A stretch of 59,892 bases of DNA from an uncultured Bacillota bacterium (GTDB lineage Bacteria > Bacillota > Clostridia > Peptostreptococcales > Anaerovoracaceae): NCBI GenBank assembly GCA_927441425.1, contig CAKMKG010000016.1, positions 1 to 59,892 of the forward strand. Direction: 5' to 3'. Shown here in pieces: positions 10,465-17,990 of this stretch. The position numbers and the translations under genes were made by a program. Below the pieces are notes generated by a model, which was not told the origin of the DNA, did no database searches, and saw only the letters and a list, made by a program, of their open reading frames with translations. The first letter of the stretch is position 1, and every line of letters begins with the position of its first letter.

Positions 10465-10607
10465 TGATTTACCTCCTTTTTTACCAATATACGACGGTTA
10501 ATGCTTATGAATAATTTTCTGCTCTTTCCATAGTATGAGACAGATTTATATATTGGATTATATAAAAGTTTGCCCCAATAGAAGAACCATATCAGAATTT
10601 ATTCATT

Positions 10608-10676
10608 AAAAAAAGGCGGGTACTTCAATGGAAGCTCTCCACCTTTAAGTATGAAACTTGCAAGCAGATACCTGCC
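10608..10676 (-). terminator. Structured terminator downstream of the pdaB 3' fragment
   Basis: On the minus strand, GGCAGGTA (10676-10669) pairs with TACCCGCC (10622-10615) in 7 of 8 positions and is followed by seven Ts. Inside lie two small hairpins (CTTC/GAAG and AAGT/ACTT). It most simply terminates the deacetylase transcript. The branched interior could also be a regulatory RNA ahead of oadG, but no known class is recognised. The rest of the stretch 10465-10758 shows no gene. Confidence 0.55.
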
Positions 10677-10758
10677 CAATTTGATAAACACTTTTGTTCG
10701 AGGTAATTATATGATATTCAACATAGAAAGTCAACAGATCGGAGCATGTATACAGGAT

Positions 10759-10992
10759 TCAATCTGCAGTTTGCTTGCCGGCATGATCCATATGATAATT
10801 TTCCTTCATTATAAGCTGACCGATAGGCACAATTTCGTATCCATCCGATCGCAGCTTATCCAGTATACCGGGCAAATATTCTTCCACATGTTCTGCATTA
10901 TTGTGAAACAAAACGATGGATCCGGGCTTCACATTTCTTGTCACCCTGTCTACAATCTGTTCTGCCGTGATCTCTTTCCAATCCAGACTATC
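10759..10992 (-). pseudogene. pdaB: 3' fragment of interrupted PdaB-like polysaccharide deacetylase
   Basis: The last 77 codons of a NodB-fold deacetylase. It begins with DSLDWKEITAEQ (catalytic motif 4, D-x-x-D-W) and continues to SIVLFHNNAEH (motif 5), ending with GYEIVPIGQLI, the usual family C-terminus. The missing N-terminal 179 codons are at 17211-17747, separated by the 6.2-kb element. Fused at the GA dinucleotide, the two parts read in frame as 256 residues, the normal PdaB length. Within the element an AAGGAG site and an in-frame ATG at 11016 sit directly after the recombinase gene, so this fragment could be translated as an 86-residue peptide, but it lacks motifs 1-3. Confidence 0.9.
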
Positions 10993-11011
10993 AATACTGG
11001 ATTGGAAATAC
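10972..11011. other. attR: right junction of the hydrogenase element
   Basis: The crossover dinucleotide (GA on the minus strand, TC on plus) is at 10991-10992. Bases up to 10990 are deacetylase sequence and those from 10993 belong to the element. The element half-site on the minus strand is GTATTTCCAATCCAGTATT, which is an inverted match (15 of 19) to the half-site at the other junction. A 12-base inverted repeat (TTTCCAATCCAG / CTGGATTGGAAA) spans this junction. Confidence 0.75.
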
Positions 11012-11026
11012 AACATGAAGTACTCC

Positions 11027-12526
11027 TTAAACGTTCCATTCAATATTTATTTCTGAATTTTTAACGGTTATTTGTTTTATCATGCTACTAGCCAGGATCT
11101 TTTTCTGTTCCACTGTACTATTATCCCAATCCTCCATACATTTTTTTAGATCGCCGTAATTTGTCATTCTGGTTTCACTGATCTCCTTTTCAAGCTCCTT
11201 CTGTAAGTATTTCTTTTCCGCTATGAGTGTTTCAGCTTTAGCGTTTAAAAGATTGGTTAGTGCTTCTCCGCCCATGCAGATTTGATTAATAATATGATCA
11301 ATTTGTTTTTCTACACCAATTAGCTTTATTTTAATAGCATTCATCCACATGGTATCCGTCTCTTTATAATTGCATATGGTATTGCTGATGTCATTTATTC
11401 TATCGAATATTTGGATTCTAACAATTTCTTCAATCTCTTCGACATTCGTGCCTTTTCCATATTCATCACAAGCATTGTAAGAACGATGTCCACTGCAGTA
11501 AAACTTTTTATACTTGCCTTTTGCAGTTACGACAACCAAACTGTAATTACAATGCCCGCACTTTATGATCCCGGATAACCAACTATTTTTTCCCTGTCCC
11601 AACTTGCCAATTTGTAAATTTTTGCTGAGCCTTTCCTGACATCTTAACCATGTTCCGGAATCAATGATGCCATCATGTAAAGCAACGGAAAGAGTATGGT
11701 TTTCCACATTCGTATATTTCCTTTCATTGCGGCGGCGCTTCCCATATAAAAAGCAGCCCTTTTCTCCAGTGAATTCCGATATGTCATTTTCTATCGTTAC
11801 TCCTCGACTTGTGTAATATGTGTATACGTCTGCATCAGCCTTCACATAGGAAGGATTATTCAGAAGCTTGCTTATCTTTGAAGATTCCCAATTCCCACCT
11901 TTGGCGGCCTTTACTCCTATTTTGTTAAGATATTTCGAGATATCGCTCAAGCTCATGTTCGCTGTATAAAGCTCATATATCTTAAGTAAGCTAGGCAGTT
12001 GATCCTCGTCAGGAGCATACTTGCAGGTTTTATACCCATCAACACGAATTGGTACCTTTTTAAACCCATATGGGGCTGGGCCACCCATATAATATCCTTT
12101 TTTTGCTCTTGCATAATAGTTATCGGTTATTCTTGTTTGTATGGTCTCTCTTTCTAGTTGGGCAAAAACCATAATAATATGTAGCATTGCTCTTCCAATG
12201 GGAGTTGACGTATCGAAGGTCTCTGTTGCTGATGCGAATTTAACCTTAAACTTCTCTAGCGTGCTTATAATATCTGAAAAATCTAATATCGAACGGCTGA
12301 TTCGGTCCACTTTGTAAACCACAAGCTTTGTGTAGAGACCACTTTCAAAATCTTTTATCATTTTTTCAAAAGCAGGTCTGTGTGTATTGCTGCCACTAAA
12401 TCCTTTATCTGTGTAAATTTGATATGACTCTCCATCCTCTAGCGTTTTTTTACAGAAATTTATTTGCGTCTCGATGGAGATGCTTTCTTTTTTGTCTACA
12501 GATTGACGACCATAAAGAGCAATCAT
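11027..12526 (-). CDS. Large serine recombinase (site-specific integrase/excisionase)
   Basis: 499-residue recombinase. The catalytic domain is N-terminal: nucleophile Ser9 in ALYGRQS, then the VDRISR arginine motif near residues 65-70 and the TSTPIGRAML helix region. The Recombinase domain follows (GGPAPYGFKK), then a zinc ribbon at about 318-355 (IKCGHC, FYCSG, CDEYG) and a C-terminal coiled coil with a Lys/Glu-rich stretch. This is the architecture of phage integrases, TnpX and the SpoIVCA recombinase that excises the sigK-interrupting skin element. It is encoded at the element edge and is the obvious enzyme for the att sites described. Its start codon overlaps the stop of the 51-codon ORF (ATGA). 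Confidence 0.96.
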   Translation of the reverse strand: MIALYGRQSVDKKESISIETQINFCKKTLEDGESYQIYTDKGFSGSNTHRPAFEKMIKDFESGLYTKLVVYKVDRISRSILDFSDIISTLEKFKVKFASATETFDTSTPIGRAMLHIIMVFAQLERETIQTRITDNYYARAKKGYYMGGPAPYGFKKVPIRVDGYKTCKYAPDEDQLPSLLKIYELYTANMSLSDISKYLNKIGVKAAKGGNWESSKISKLLNNPSYVKADADVYTYYTSRGVTIENDISEFTGEKGCFLYGKRRRNERKYTNVENHTLSVALHDGIIDSGTWLRCQERLSKNLQIGKLGQGKNSWLSGIIKCGHCNYSLVVVTAKGKYKKFYCSGHRSYNACDEYGKGTNVEEIEEIVRIQIFDRINDISNTICNYKETDTMWMNAIKIKLIGVEKQIDHIINQICMGGEALTNLLNAKAETLIAEKKYLQKELEKEISETRMTNYGDLKKCMEDWDNSTVEQKKILASSMIKQITVKNSEINIEWNV

Positions 12527-12678
12527 TTTACAATTTTCCTTACCATATTTAACTTGTTATAGTCTTGCAAAATGTGTTTGATTAAAGCCTGCTCGGATAT
12601 CGCTTTCTCTTTTTCCGAAGAGTAAACCGGCCACGAATTTTTTACCGTGTATCCAGACACTTTTTTTTCGTCATCCAT
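12523..12678 (-). CDS. 51-residue protein coupled to the recombinase; candidate directionality factor
   Basis: The ATG at 12678 has GAGGAGG 8 bases upstream; a longer frame reaching 12780 lacks such a site. The product is small and charged, with a central SSEKEKAISEQALIKHIL helix-like stretch, no membrane segment and no family I recognise. The ATGA overlap with the recombinase implies coupled expression. Recombination directionality factors of serine integrases are often small proteins encoded beside the integrase, so that role is plausible but unproven. Confidence 0.6.
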   Translation of the reverse strand: MDDEKKVSGYTVKNSWPVYSSEKEKAISEQALIKHILQDYNKLNMVRKIVK

Positions 12679-13067
12679 AATACAATCCTCCTCACTCTTT
12701 TTAGAACCATATGCCAAGTGAGGCTTGTTTATGTATGCAAGATAAGATTGTAGTACTACTTCCACATAAGAGTTAGACAATGTGAATTAATTAACTAAAT
12801 GAAATAAGCACTCGTTTTTAATGTTAAAAAACGTTTCAAAAATTGAATGAATTTCAACAAAATACAGGCATTCAGGTGCCTTGGCAAAACTCATAAGAAA
12901 CTCACAACCCGCACTAAAGATGGTGTTTATTGAATAATTAGAATATTATAACAGTAAATATTTAGAAATTAATTGTTGAAATTTGACGAGGAAAGCGGTA
13001 TGATAATAGTGTTAAAATAATAACAAAACGCTGTCGCATATTATTAATCTACGAGGAGGCATATTTT
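12679..13067. other. Divergent intergenic region inside the element
   Basis: 389 bases between the recombinase operon (minus) and the hydrogenase operon (plus). It is AT-rich, with one short hairpin (AGGCA/TGCCT near 12872-12886) and the hydrogenase promoter at its right end. No coding frame is convincing. Confidence 0.6.
12976..13004 (+). promoter_or_regulatory. Promoter of hydCBA
   Basis: TTGAAA (12976-12981), a 17-base spacer and TATGAT (12999-13004) make a good vegetative promoter about 55 bases upstream of the hydC ribosome site. TTGTTGAAATTTGACGA overlaps the -35 and has weak dyad symmetry reminiscent of a Rex redox operator, but the spacing is wrong for the consensus. Confidence 0.6.
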
Positions 13068-13562
13068 ATGGACAAAACGATATCATATGAAAAATTAGAC
13101 GAAATTTTATCCCAGTATCCATCGGAAAATCCTGCTATCGTTGCAATCTTACAAGATATTCAGGAGGAATATCGTTATCTTCCAAAGGAAATATTTGCAT
13201 ATTTAGCAGAGAAATTAAAGATTAGCATCGCTAAAATATATAGTGTTGCTACTTTCTATGAAAATTTCTCACTAACACCAAAGGGTGACTATATCATAAA
13301 AATCTGCGATGGCACTGCATGTCATGTTAGAAAATCGATTCCTATCCTAGAAGCATTGAGAAAAGAGCTAGGGCTTAGCGCTGCGAAGCATACAACCGAT
13401 GACTTAGGCTTTACTGTAGAAACAGTTTCTTGTTTAGGGGCTTGCGGTCTAGCACCGGTTATCACAGTAAATGAGAAAGTGTATGCTTCCATGACACCGG
13501 AAAAAACAGTGGCACTTCTTAATGAAATTAGAAAGGAGAGAGCAAATGAAAATAAAGAATAG
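13068..13562 (+). CDS. hydC: HydC, NuoE-like [2Fe-2S] subunit of NAD(H)-linked [FeFe]-hydrogenase
   Basis: 164-residue thioredoxin-like ferredoxin of the NuoE/24-kDa family. Ligands C80, C85 (CDGTAC), C122 and C126 (CLGAC) have the expected C-x4-C...C-x3-C spacing. It passes electrons within the HydABC complex. GAGGAGG lies 9 bases before ATG. It overlaps hydB by 17 bases. As first gene of the operon on the inserted element, it is cargo rather than an ancestral neighbour of the deacetylase. Confidence 0.95.
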   Translation: MDKTISYEKLDEILSQYPSENPAIVAILQDIQEEYRYLPKEIFAYLAEKLKISIAKIYSVATFYENFSLTPKGDYIIKICDGTACHVRKSIPILEALRKELGLSAAKHTTDDLGFTVETVSCLGACGLAPVITVNEKVYASMTPEKTVALLNEIRKERANENKE

Positions 13563-15423
13563 AAACGAACTGATCGCTCAAAGAGAAAACTTCTTAAAAG
13601 AACTAAAAAAACAAAAAAAGAAGATTTACGTTTGCGCAGGAACCGGATGTGTGGCGGGTGGTTCGTTAGAGATTTTTGAAAAATTAAAGGAAGTAATTGA
13701 AGCAAAGAATATTCATTGTGAAGTTGAGCTGAAGACGGAAGGGCAGGATAATAGTATCGGATTAAAGCAGAGCGGCTGTCACGGATTCTGCGAAATGGGC
13801 CCCCTACTTCGAATCGAGCCTATGAAGCTGTTGTATTTAAAGGTTTCGTTGGATGATTGTGAAGAAATCGTTGAAAAATCAATTATTCATGATGAATTGG
13901 TTGAACGGCTGGTATATAAAAAAGATGGCATATCCTACTCTGTGCAAGAAGAAATCCCATTCTATAAAAATCAAAATAGATTAGTTCTGGAAGACTGCGG
14001 GCAAATCGATGCGGAATCCATTGAGGAATATATTGCCTACGGAGGCTACCGTGCATTGGAAAAATGTCTGTTTGATATTTCCGGGGAAGAAATTATCAAG
14101 ATCATTTCTGACGCTGTACTTAGAGGTAGGGGAGGCGGAGGCTTCCCGGCAGGCAGAAAGTGGACACAAGTTAGAGCACAGAAAGAACCTGTTAAGTACA
14201 TCGTGTGTAACGGTGACGAAGGAGATCCTGGAGCATTCATGGATCGGAGCATCATGGAAGGTGATCCCCACAAAATGTTGGAAGGCATGATGATAGCAGC
14301 AATCTCTTCTGGTTCCCGTGAAGGATATATCTATGTTAGGGCAGAATATCCCCTTGCCATCAAAAGGCTAAGATTGGCCATTGAAAATGCAAAACAAGTG
14401 GGCCTTCTTGGAGAGAACATCCTAGGAACAGATTTTAGCTTTGATATTAAAATTGTAAAGGGTGCCGGTGCCTTCGTTTGTGGAGAAGGAAGTGCACTTA
14501 CTGTTTCCATTGAAGGAGATAGAGGCATGCCTAGAGTTAAGCCGCCAAGAACAGTTGAACAGGGACTTTATGGCAAGCCAACATTACTAAATAATGTTGA
14601 AACCTTTGCAAATGTACCCATGATTATAATGAACGGTGCAGACTGGTATAAATCCATCGGGCCTGAAAAAAGTCCGGGAACAAAGGCATTTGCCTTGACT
14701 GGGAATATCGTAAACACAGGTCTCATTGAGGTGCCAATGGGAACTACATTAAAGAAGATAATCTTTGACATTGGAGGGGGTATCAGAGATGGCAAGGGCT
14801 TTAAAGCAGTTCAAATTGGTGGGCCGTCAGGTGGTTGCTTAACAAAGGAGCATTTGGATTTACCCCTGGACTTTGATAGTCTGAAAAAGGTAGGAGCTAT
14901 GATCGGCTCTGGTGGACTTGTCGTAATGGATGATGATACTTGCATGGTTGAAGTCGCTCGTTTCTTTATGAATTTTACTCAGAACGAATCTTGCGGAAAA
15001 TGTGTACCTTGTAGAGAAGGCACCAGAAGAATGCTGGAAATTTTGGAAAGAATTGTTCAAGGCAAGGGAAAACTGGAAGATTTGGACTTACTGGAAGAAT
15101 TGGCGGCAACCATTTCTGAAACATCTCTATGCGGACTGGGAAAAACAGCGGCAAGCCCGGTTGTTTCCACTTTGAAATATTTTAAGGACGAATATATCGA
15201 ACATATCGTCAATAAAAAATGTCCGACTAAAACATGTCAAGCGTTGAAGACCATATCAATTGAAGCGGAACTTTGTAAGGGATGTACAAAATGTGCCAAA
15301 ATTTGCCCGGTAGCTGCCATACATGGGAAAGTGAAAGAGCCTTTTGTGATTGACCAAGAAAAATGCATCAAATGTGGCGCATGCATTGACAGTTGTAGCT
15401 TCAAGGCCATCAAGGAGGATTAA
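13546..15423 (+). CDS. hydB: HydB, NuoF-like NAD(H)/FMN subunit of [FeFe]-hydrogenase
   Basis: 625 residues from the ATG at 13546 (AAGGAGAG upstream). Order of domains: N-terminal thioredoxin-like [2Fe-2S] region (CAGTGC... CHGFCEMGP); the NuoF core with the NADH/FMN loops GRGGGGFPAGRKW and CNGDEGDPGAFMDR; the SLBB-like region; the [4Fe-4S] ligand set ESCGKCVPCREG; and a C-terminal two-cluster ferredoxin (CKGCTKCAKICP, CIKCGACIDSC). This architecture is that of HydB in trimeric hydrogenases, both electron-bifurcating (NADH plus ferredoxin) and non-bifurcating; the sequence cannot settle which. Confidence 0.96.
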   Translation: MKIKNRNELIAQRENFLKELKKQKKKIYVCAGTGCVAGGSLEIFEKLKEVIEAKNIHCEVELKTEGQDNSIGLKQSGCHGFCEMGPLLRIEPMKLLYLKVSLDDCEEIVEKSIIHDELVERLVYKKDGISYSVQEEIPFYKNQNRLVLEDCGQIDAESIEEYIAYGGYRALEKCLFDISGEEIIKIISDAVLRGRGGGGFPAGRKWTQVRAQKEPVKYIVCNGDEGDPGAFMDRSIMEGDPHKMLEGMMIAAISSGSREGYIYVRAEYPLAIKRLRLAIENAKQVGLLGENILGTDFSFDIKIVKGAGAFVCGEGSALTVSIEGDRGMPRVKPPRTVEQGLYGKPTLLNNVETFANVPMIIMNGADWYKSIGPEKSPGTKAFALTGNIVNTGLIEVPMGTTLKKIIFDIGGGIRDGKGFKAVQIGGPSGGCLTKEHLDLPLDFDSLKKVGAMIGSGGLVVMDDDTCMVEVARFFMNFTQNESCGKCVPCREGTRRMLEILERIVQGKGKLEDLDLLEELAATISETSLCGLGKTAASPVVSTLKYFKDEYIEHIVNKKCPTKTCQALKTISIEAELCKGCTKCAKICPVAAIHGKVKEPFVIDQEKCIKCGACIDSCSFKAIKED

Positions 15424-15425
15424 TT

Positions 15426-17117
15426 ATGAATAGAAAATATATGACAATAGATGGAATCCCTGCGCCAATCGATGGCGAGAAGAATATTTTAGATATTATC
15501 AGAAAAGTTGGCATTGAACTTCCAACATTCTGTTATTACTCCGAGCTTTCCGTCTATGGCGCTTGCAGAATGTGTGTGGTAGAGGATAAGCATGGAGAAA
15601 TTATGACATCTTGTTCTACTCCTCCGAGGTCAGGGATGGAGATTAAAACCAACACGCCCAAGCTACAGCAGCATAGAAAGATGATTCTGGAACTCATTTT
15701 AGCGGATCACTGTCGTGACTGTACGACTTGTGAAAAAAACTTCAAATGCAAACTGCAATCCATTGCTCAAAAATTTGGGTTAAGAGAAGTGAGGTTTGAA
15801 AACTATACTCCATTGGAGAAAGGGGACACTTCTTCAAAATCCATCGTTCGAGACAAGAACAAATGTATTCTTTGTGGGGACTGTGTAAGAATGTGCTCAG
15901 AAATCCAAAAGGTTGGAGCGATTGATTTTGCCTTTAGAGGCTCCAAGATGCAAATAACCCCTGCCTTCGATATGCCCATTGCAGAAACGAATTGCGTAAA
16001 TTGCGGACAGTGTTCAGCAATATGTCCCACAGGAGCCATCGGCGTGAAGGATGATACAAAGAAGGTCTGGCAGGATCTTTATGATGACAATACTATTATG
16101 GTTGCACAGATCGCTCCGGCGGTTAGAGTTGCCCTGGGAGATGAATTTGGTCTCCCTGTTGGAAGCAATGTCATGGGGAAAATGGTAAGCGCACTGAAAA
16201 GGATGGGCTTTGATAAGGTATATGATACTGCAACAGGAGCAGACCTTACGGTAATTGAAGAGGCAAATGAATTTTTAGACAGACTTAGAAAAGGTGAAAG
16301 ATTGCCATTGTTTACCTCTTGTTGTCCTGCTTGGTTTCAATATGCAGAAATTAACCATCAGGATATGATGGATCATCTTTCTAGTTGTAAATCTCCTATG
16401 CAGATGTTCGGATCGGTATTAAAAGAACATGCAAAGAATAATATGCCAAGGAAAAAGGCAAAGAAGACCAAGGTTGTTGCCATCATGCCCTGTACAGCAA
16501 AAAAATATGAAGTGGCGAGAGAAGAATTTCGATTTGAGGAAGAACAGACCATTGATTACGCCATAACAACACAGGAGCTTGCAAACATGATCAGAGAATC
16601 TGGGATTGTTTTTTCCGAAATCTTACCTGAAGCAGTTGATATGCCATTTGGTATTGCCAGTGGTTCAGGCATTATCTTTGGTGTGACAGGTGGTGTAACG
16701 GAAGCCGTAATTCGCTATATTATGGGTGAGGAAGCAAAGAATTACTTAAAAGCAATTGCATTTACCGGAGTTCGTGGATTTGATGGCGTCAAGGAAGCGA
16801 TTATTCCTTACAATGGAAGGGAGTTAAAGTTAGCAATCGTAAGCGGTTTAGCCAATGCGAATACATTGGTTGAAAAAATAAAGGCAGGAGAATGCCACTA
16901 TGACTTTGTAGAGGTTATGGCATGCCCAGGAGGATGTATTTGCGGCGCAGGTCAGCCATATGCTGAAAACAGAGCCAAGAATGAAAGGGCCAACGAAATG
17001 TATGAAGCTGACAGAATGTCAAATGTTAAGATCTCTAGCGAAAATCCAACAACAACAGCGCTATATAACGGGATTCTTAAGGGACACAAAGCACATGATT
17101 TATTGCACTATAAGTAA
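15426..17117 (+). CDS. hydA: HydA, catalytic [FeFe]-hydrogenase subunit
   Basis: 563 residues. N-terminal [2Fe-2S] domain (CYYSELSVYGACRMC), His-ligated [4Fe-4S] region (HCRDCTTC), two [4Fe-4S] clusters (CILCGDCVRMC; CVNCGQCSAICP), then the H-cluster domain with all three signatures: TSCCPAW (about residue 298), MPCTAKKYE (about 355) and ACPGGCICGAGQP (about 498). It lacks the extra C-terminal [2Fe-2S] domain of Thermotoga maritima HydA. Maturation needs HydE, HydF and HydG, none of which is on the element, so host maturases must supply the H-cluster. Confidence 0.97.
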   Translation: MNRKYMTIDGIPAPIDGEKNILDIIRKVGIELPTFCYYSELSVYGACRMCVVEDKHGEIMTSCSTPPRSGMEIKTNTPKLQQHRKMILELILADHCRDCTTCEKNFKCKLQSIAQKFGLREVRFENYTPLEKGDTSSKSIVRDKNKCILCGDCVRMCSEIQKVGAIDFAFRGSKMQITPAFDMPIAETNCVNCGQCSAICPTGAIGVKDDTKKVWQDLYDDNTIMVAQIAPAVRVALGDEFGLPVGSNVMGKMVSALKRMGFDKVYDTATGADLTVIEEANEFLDRLRKGERLPLFTSCCPAWFQYAEINHQDMMDHLSSCKSPMQMFGSVLKEHAKNNMPRKKAKKTKVVAIMPCTAKKYEVAREEFRFEEEQTIDYAITTQELANMIRESGIVFSEILPEAVDMPFGIASGSGIIFGVTGGVTEAVIRYIMGEEAKNYLKAIAFTGVRGFDGVKEAIIPYNGRELKLAIVSGLANANTLVEKIKAGECHYDFVEVMACPGGCICGAGQPYAENRAKNERANEMYEADRMSNVKISSENPTTTALYNGILKGHKAHDLLHYK

Positions 17118-17160
17118 AACCATTTACTATAACAATGATCAAATTCATGATTGTTTTTAT

Positions 17161-17196
17161 GCGGACAGTCCTTTTGGTCTGTCCGCGTTGTATTTT
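17161..17196 (+). terminator. Terminator of hydCBA at the element edge
   Basis: The 8-base perfect stem GCGGACAG / CTGTCCGC (17161-17168, 17179-17186) is followed by a T-rich GTTGTATTTT. It ends 13 bases before the crossover dinucleotide, so the element closes its own transcription unit. Confidence 0.8.
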
Positions 17197-17229
17197 AAAT
17201 CCAATGTTTCCACATCCCATTGAATGACA
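17190..17229. other. attL: left junction of the hydrogenase element
   Basis: The crossover dinucleotide (TC on plus, GA on minus) is at 17209-17210, with deacetylase sequence from 17211 upward. The element half-site is AACATTGGATTTAAAATAC on the minus strand. Its reverse complement matches the attR half-site at 15 of 19 positions. The deacetylase frame runs 17 codons into the element before a stop at 17157. Confidence 0.75.
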
Positions 17230-17772
17230 TAATACCCATTGGTCTCGCAGACCTCGATAAGGCTGTTGTTATAAGCGCCAAAGGGAGGCCGGAAAACGGT
17301 TGGTTTCTGTCCCGTTATTTTTTCAATTGCTTCCTCTGCACCCTTCAGTTCCTTCGTCATATCTTCTATCGAAAGTTTTGCCATATTCGGATGGGTTGAG
17401 GAATGATTCCCGATCTCGTGACCTCTGTTATAGATCTCAAGTACATCATCGGGGAACTTTTCCGCCCAGAATTGGACCATAAAGAAGGTGGTCTTGACTT
17501 GATACTGATCAAGAATATCAAGAATTTCCTTTGTGTGTTCATTTCCCCACGCACAGTCGAAGCTGATTGCTATTTTTTTCTCCTTCATATCAACCGAATA
17601 GATGGGCAGCTTTTTATCCTGACCGAAAACGGAATCAAACCCCCACTCAGTCGTACCATAAAGCCCAGCAGTAACGATCAAAACAGCAATAACACAGATT
17701 GCCAGCGTCATCTTTATAATAGAACGGTTCCTTATAGATCTCCTCACTTTTCAATCCCTCCATCCCAAAGAA

Positions 17773-17801
17773 CACAATGTTTTCCTCGCTACATTTTATT
17801 C
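17773..17801 (-). promoter_or_regulatory. Possible sporulation (sigma F/G-like) promoter of pdaB
   Basis: On the minus strand GAATA (17801-17797), a 17-base spacer and CATTGTG (17779-17773) resemble forespore sigma promoters and lie 26 bases before the GTG. The last base of the -10 differs from the usual A. Tentative. Confidence 0.3.
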
Positions 17802-17879
17802 GTAGGGCCGGTTTGCCATGCATGTTTTATCGGTACATTGACTTGTTAAACATCCTTTTGCGAAACCTTTCGGACAGCT

Positions 17880-17908
17880 TTGACATGGGAATGCTTTCGG
17901 AGTATGAT
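17880..17908 (+). promoter_or_regulatory. Vegetative promoter upstream of the HD-domain gene
   Basis: TTGACA (17880-17885), a 17-base spacer and TATGAT (17903-17908), 82 bases before the ATG. Confidence 0.75.
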
Positions 17909-17990
17909 TATGGTATGATACTTTAACTTGTCAAAACAACTGAGCTGACAGGAGGTTCGCAGAAAAAGAAGGGATGGTTTACGAAGACAT

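Larger units (their letters stand above)
10993..17210. mobile_element. 6.2-kb serine-recombinase element with hydrogenase cargo, inserted in pdaB
   Basis: The boundaries come from three facts. The two deacetylase halves rejoin in frame at a shared GA. The outer element half-sites together form a near-palindrome centred on that GA. A large serine recombinase gene ends only 35 bases from one junction. Content: recombinase and a 51-codon coupled ORF (minus strand), then hydC-hydB-hydA (plus strand) ending in a terminator 12 bases from the other junction. No transposase, replication, conjugation or phage structural genes are present. The length is 6,218 bp counting one copy of the dinucleotide. 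The layout matches both a minimal integrative island and a gene-interrupting element of the kind excised during sporulation (skin-like). Confidence 0.88.
17157..17747 (-). pseudogene. pdaB: 5' fragment of interrupted PdaB-like polysaccharide deacetylase
   Basis: Residues 1-179 (17747-17211) are native and the last 17 codons are element sequence. It has a GTG start with GAGGG 8 bases upstream. An N-terminal membrane anchor spans about residues 13-32, then the NodB fold: motif 1 as SFDCAWG, the metal-binding H-x3-H (HSSTH) and RPPFGAY (motif 3). The break falls exactly where motif 4 (D-x-x-D-W) should follow QWDV, so the truncated product lacks motifs 4 and 5 and is probably inactive. In Bacillus, PdaB is a sporulation cortex enzyme. 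Confidence 0.9.

Noticed and set aside
10651..11064. 137-codon plus-strand ORF
   Set aside because: It runs antisense to the deacetylase 3' fragment and across the recombination junction, and has no ribosome site or recognisable domain.
12973..12989. Rex-type redox operator at the hydrogenase promoter
   Set aside because: The half sites are imperfect and the dyad is 17 rather than 18 bases, so a Rex call is not supported.
10980..17203. A 6-bp direct repeat (AATCCA on plus) present at both element junctions as the crossover core
   Set aside because: It also rejoins the gene in frame, but attP is then not symmetric around the core. The GA dinucleotide a few bases away is the exact centre of the 40-bp palindrome, so it was preferred.
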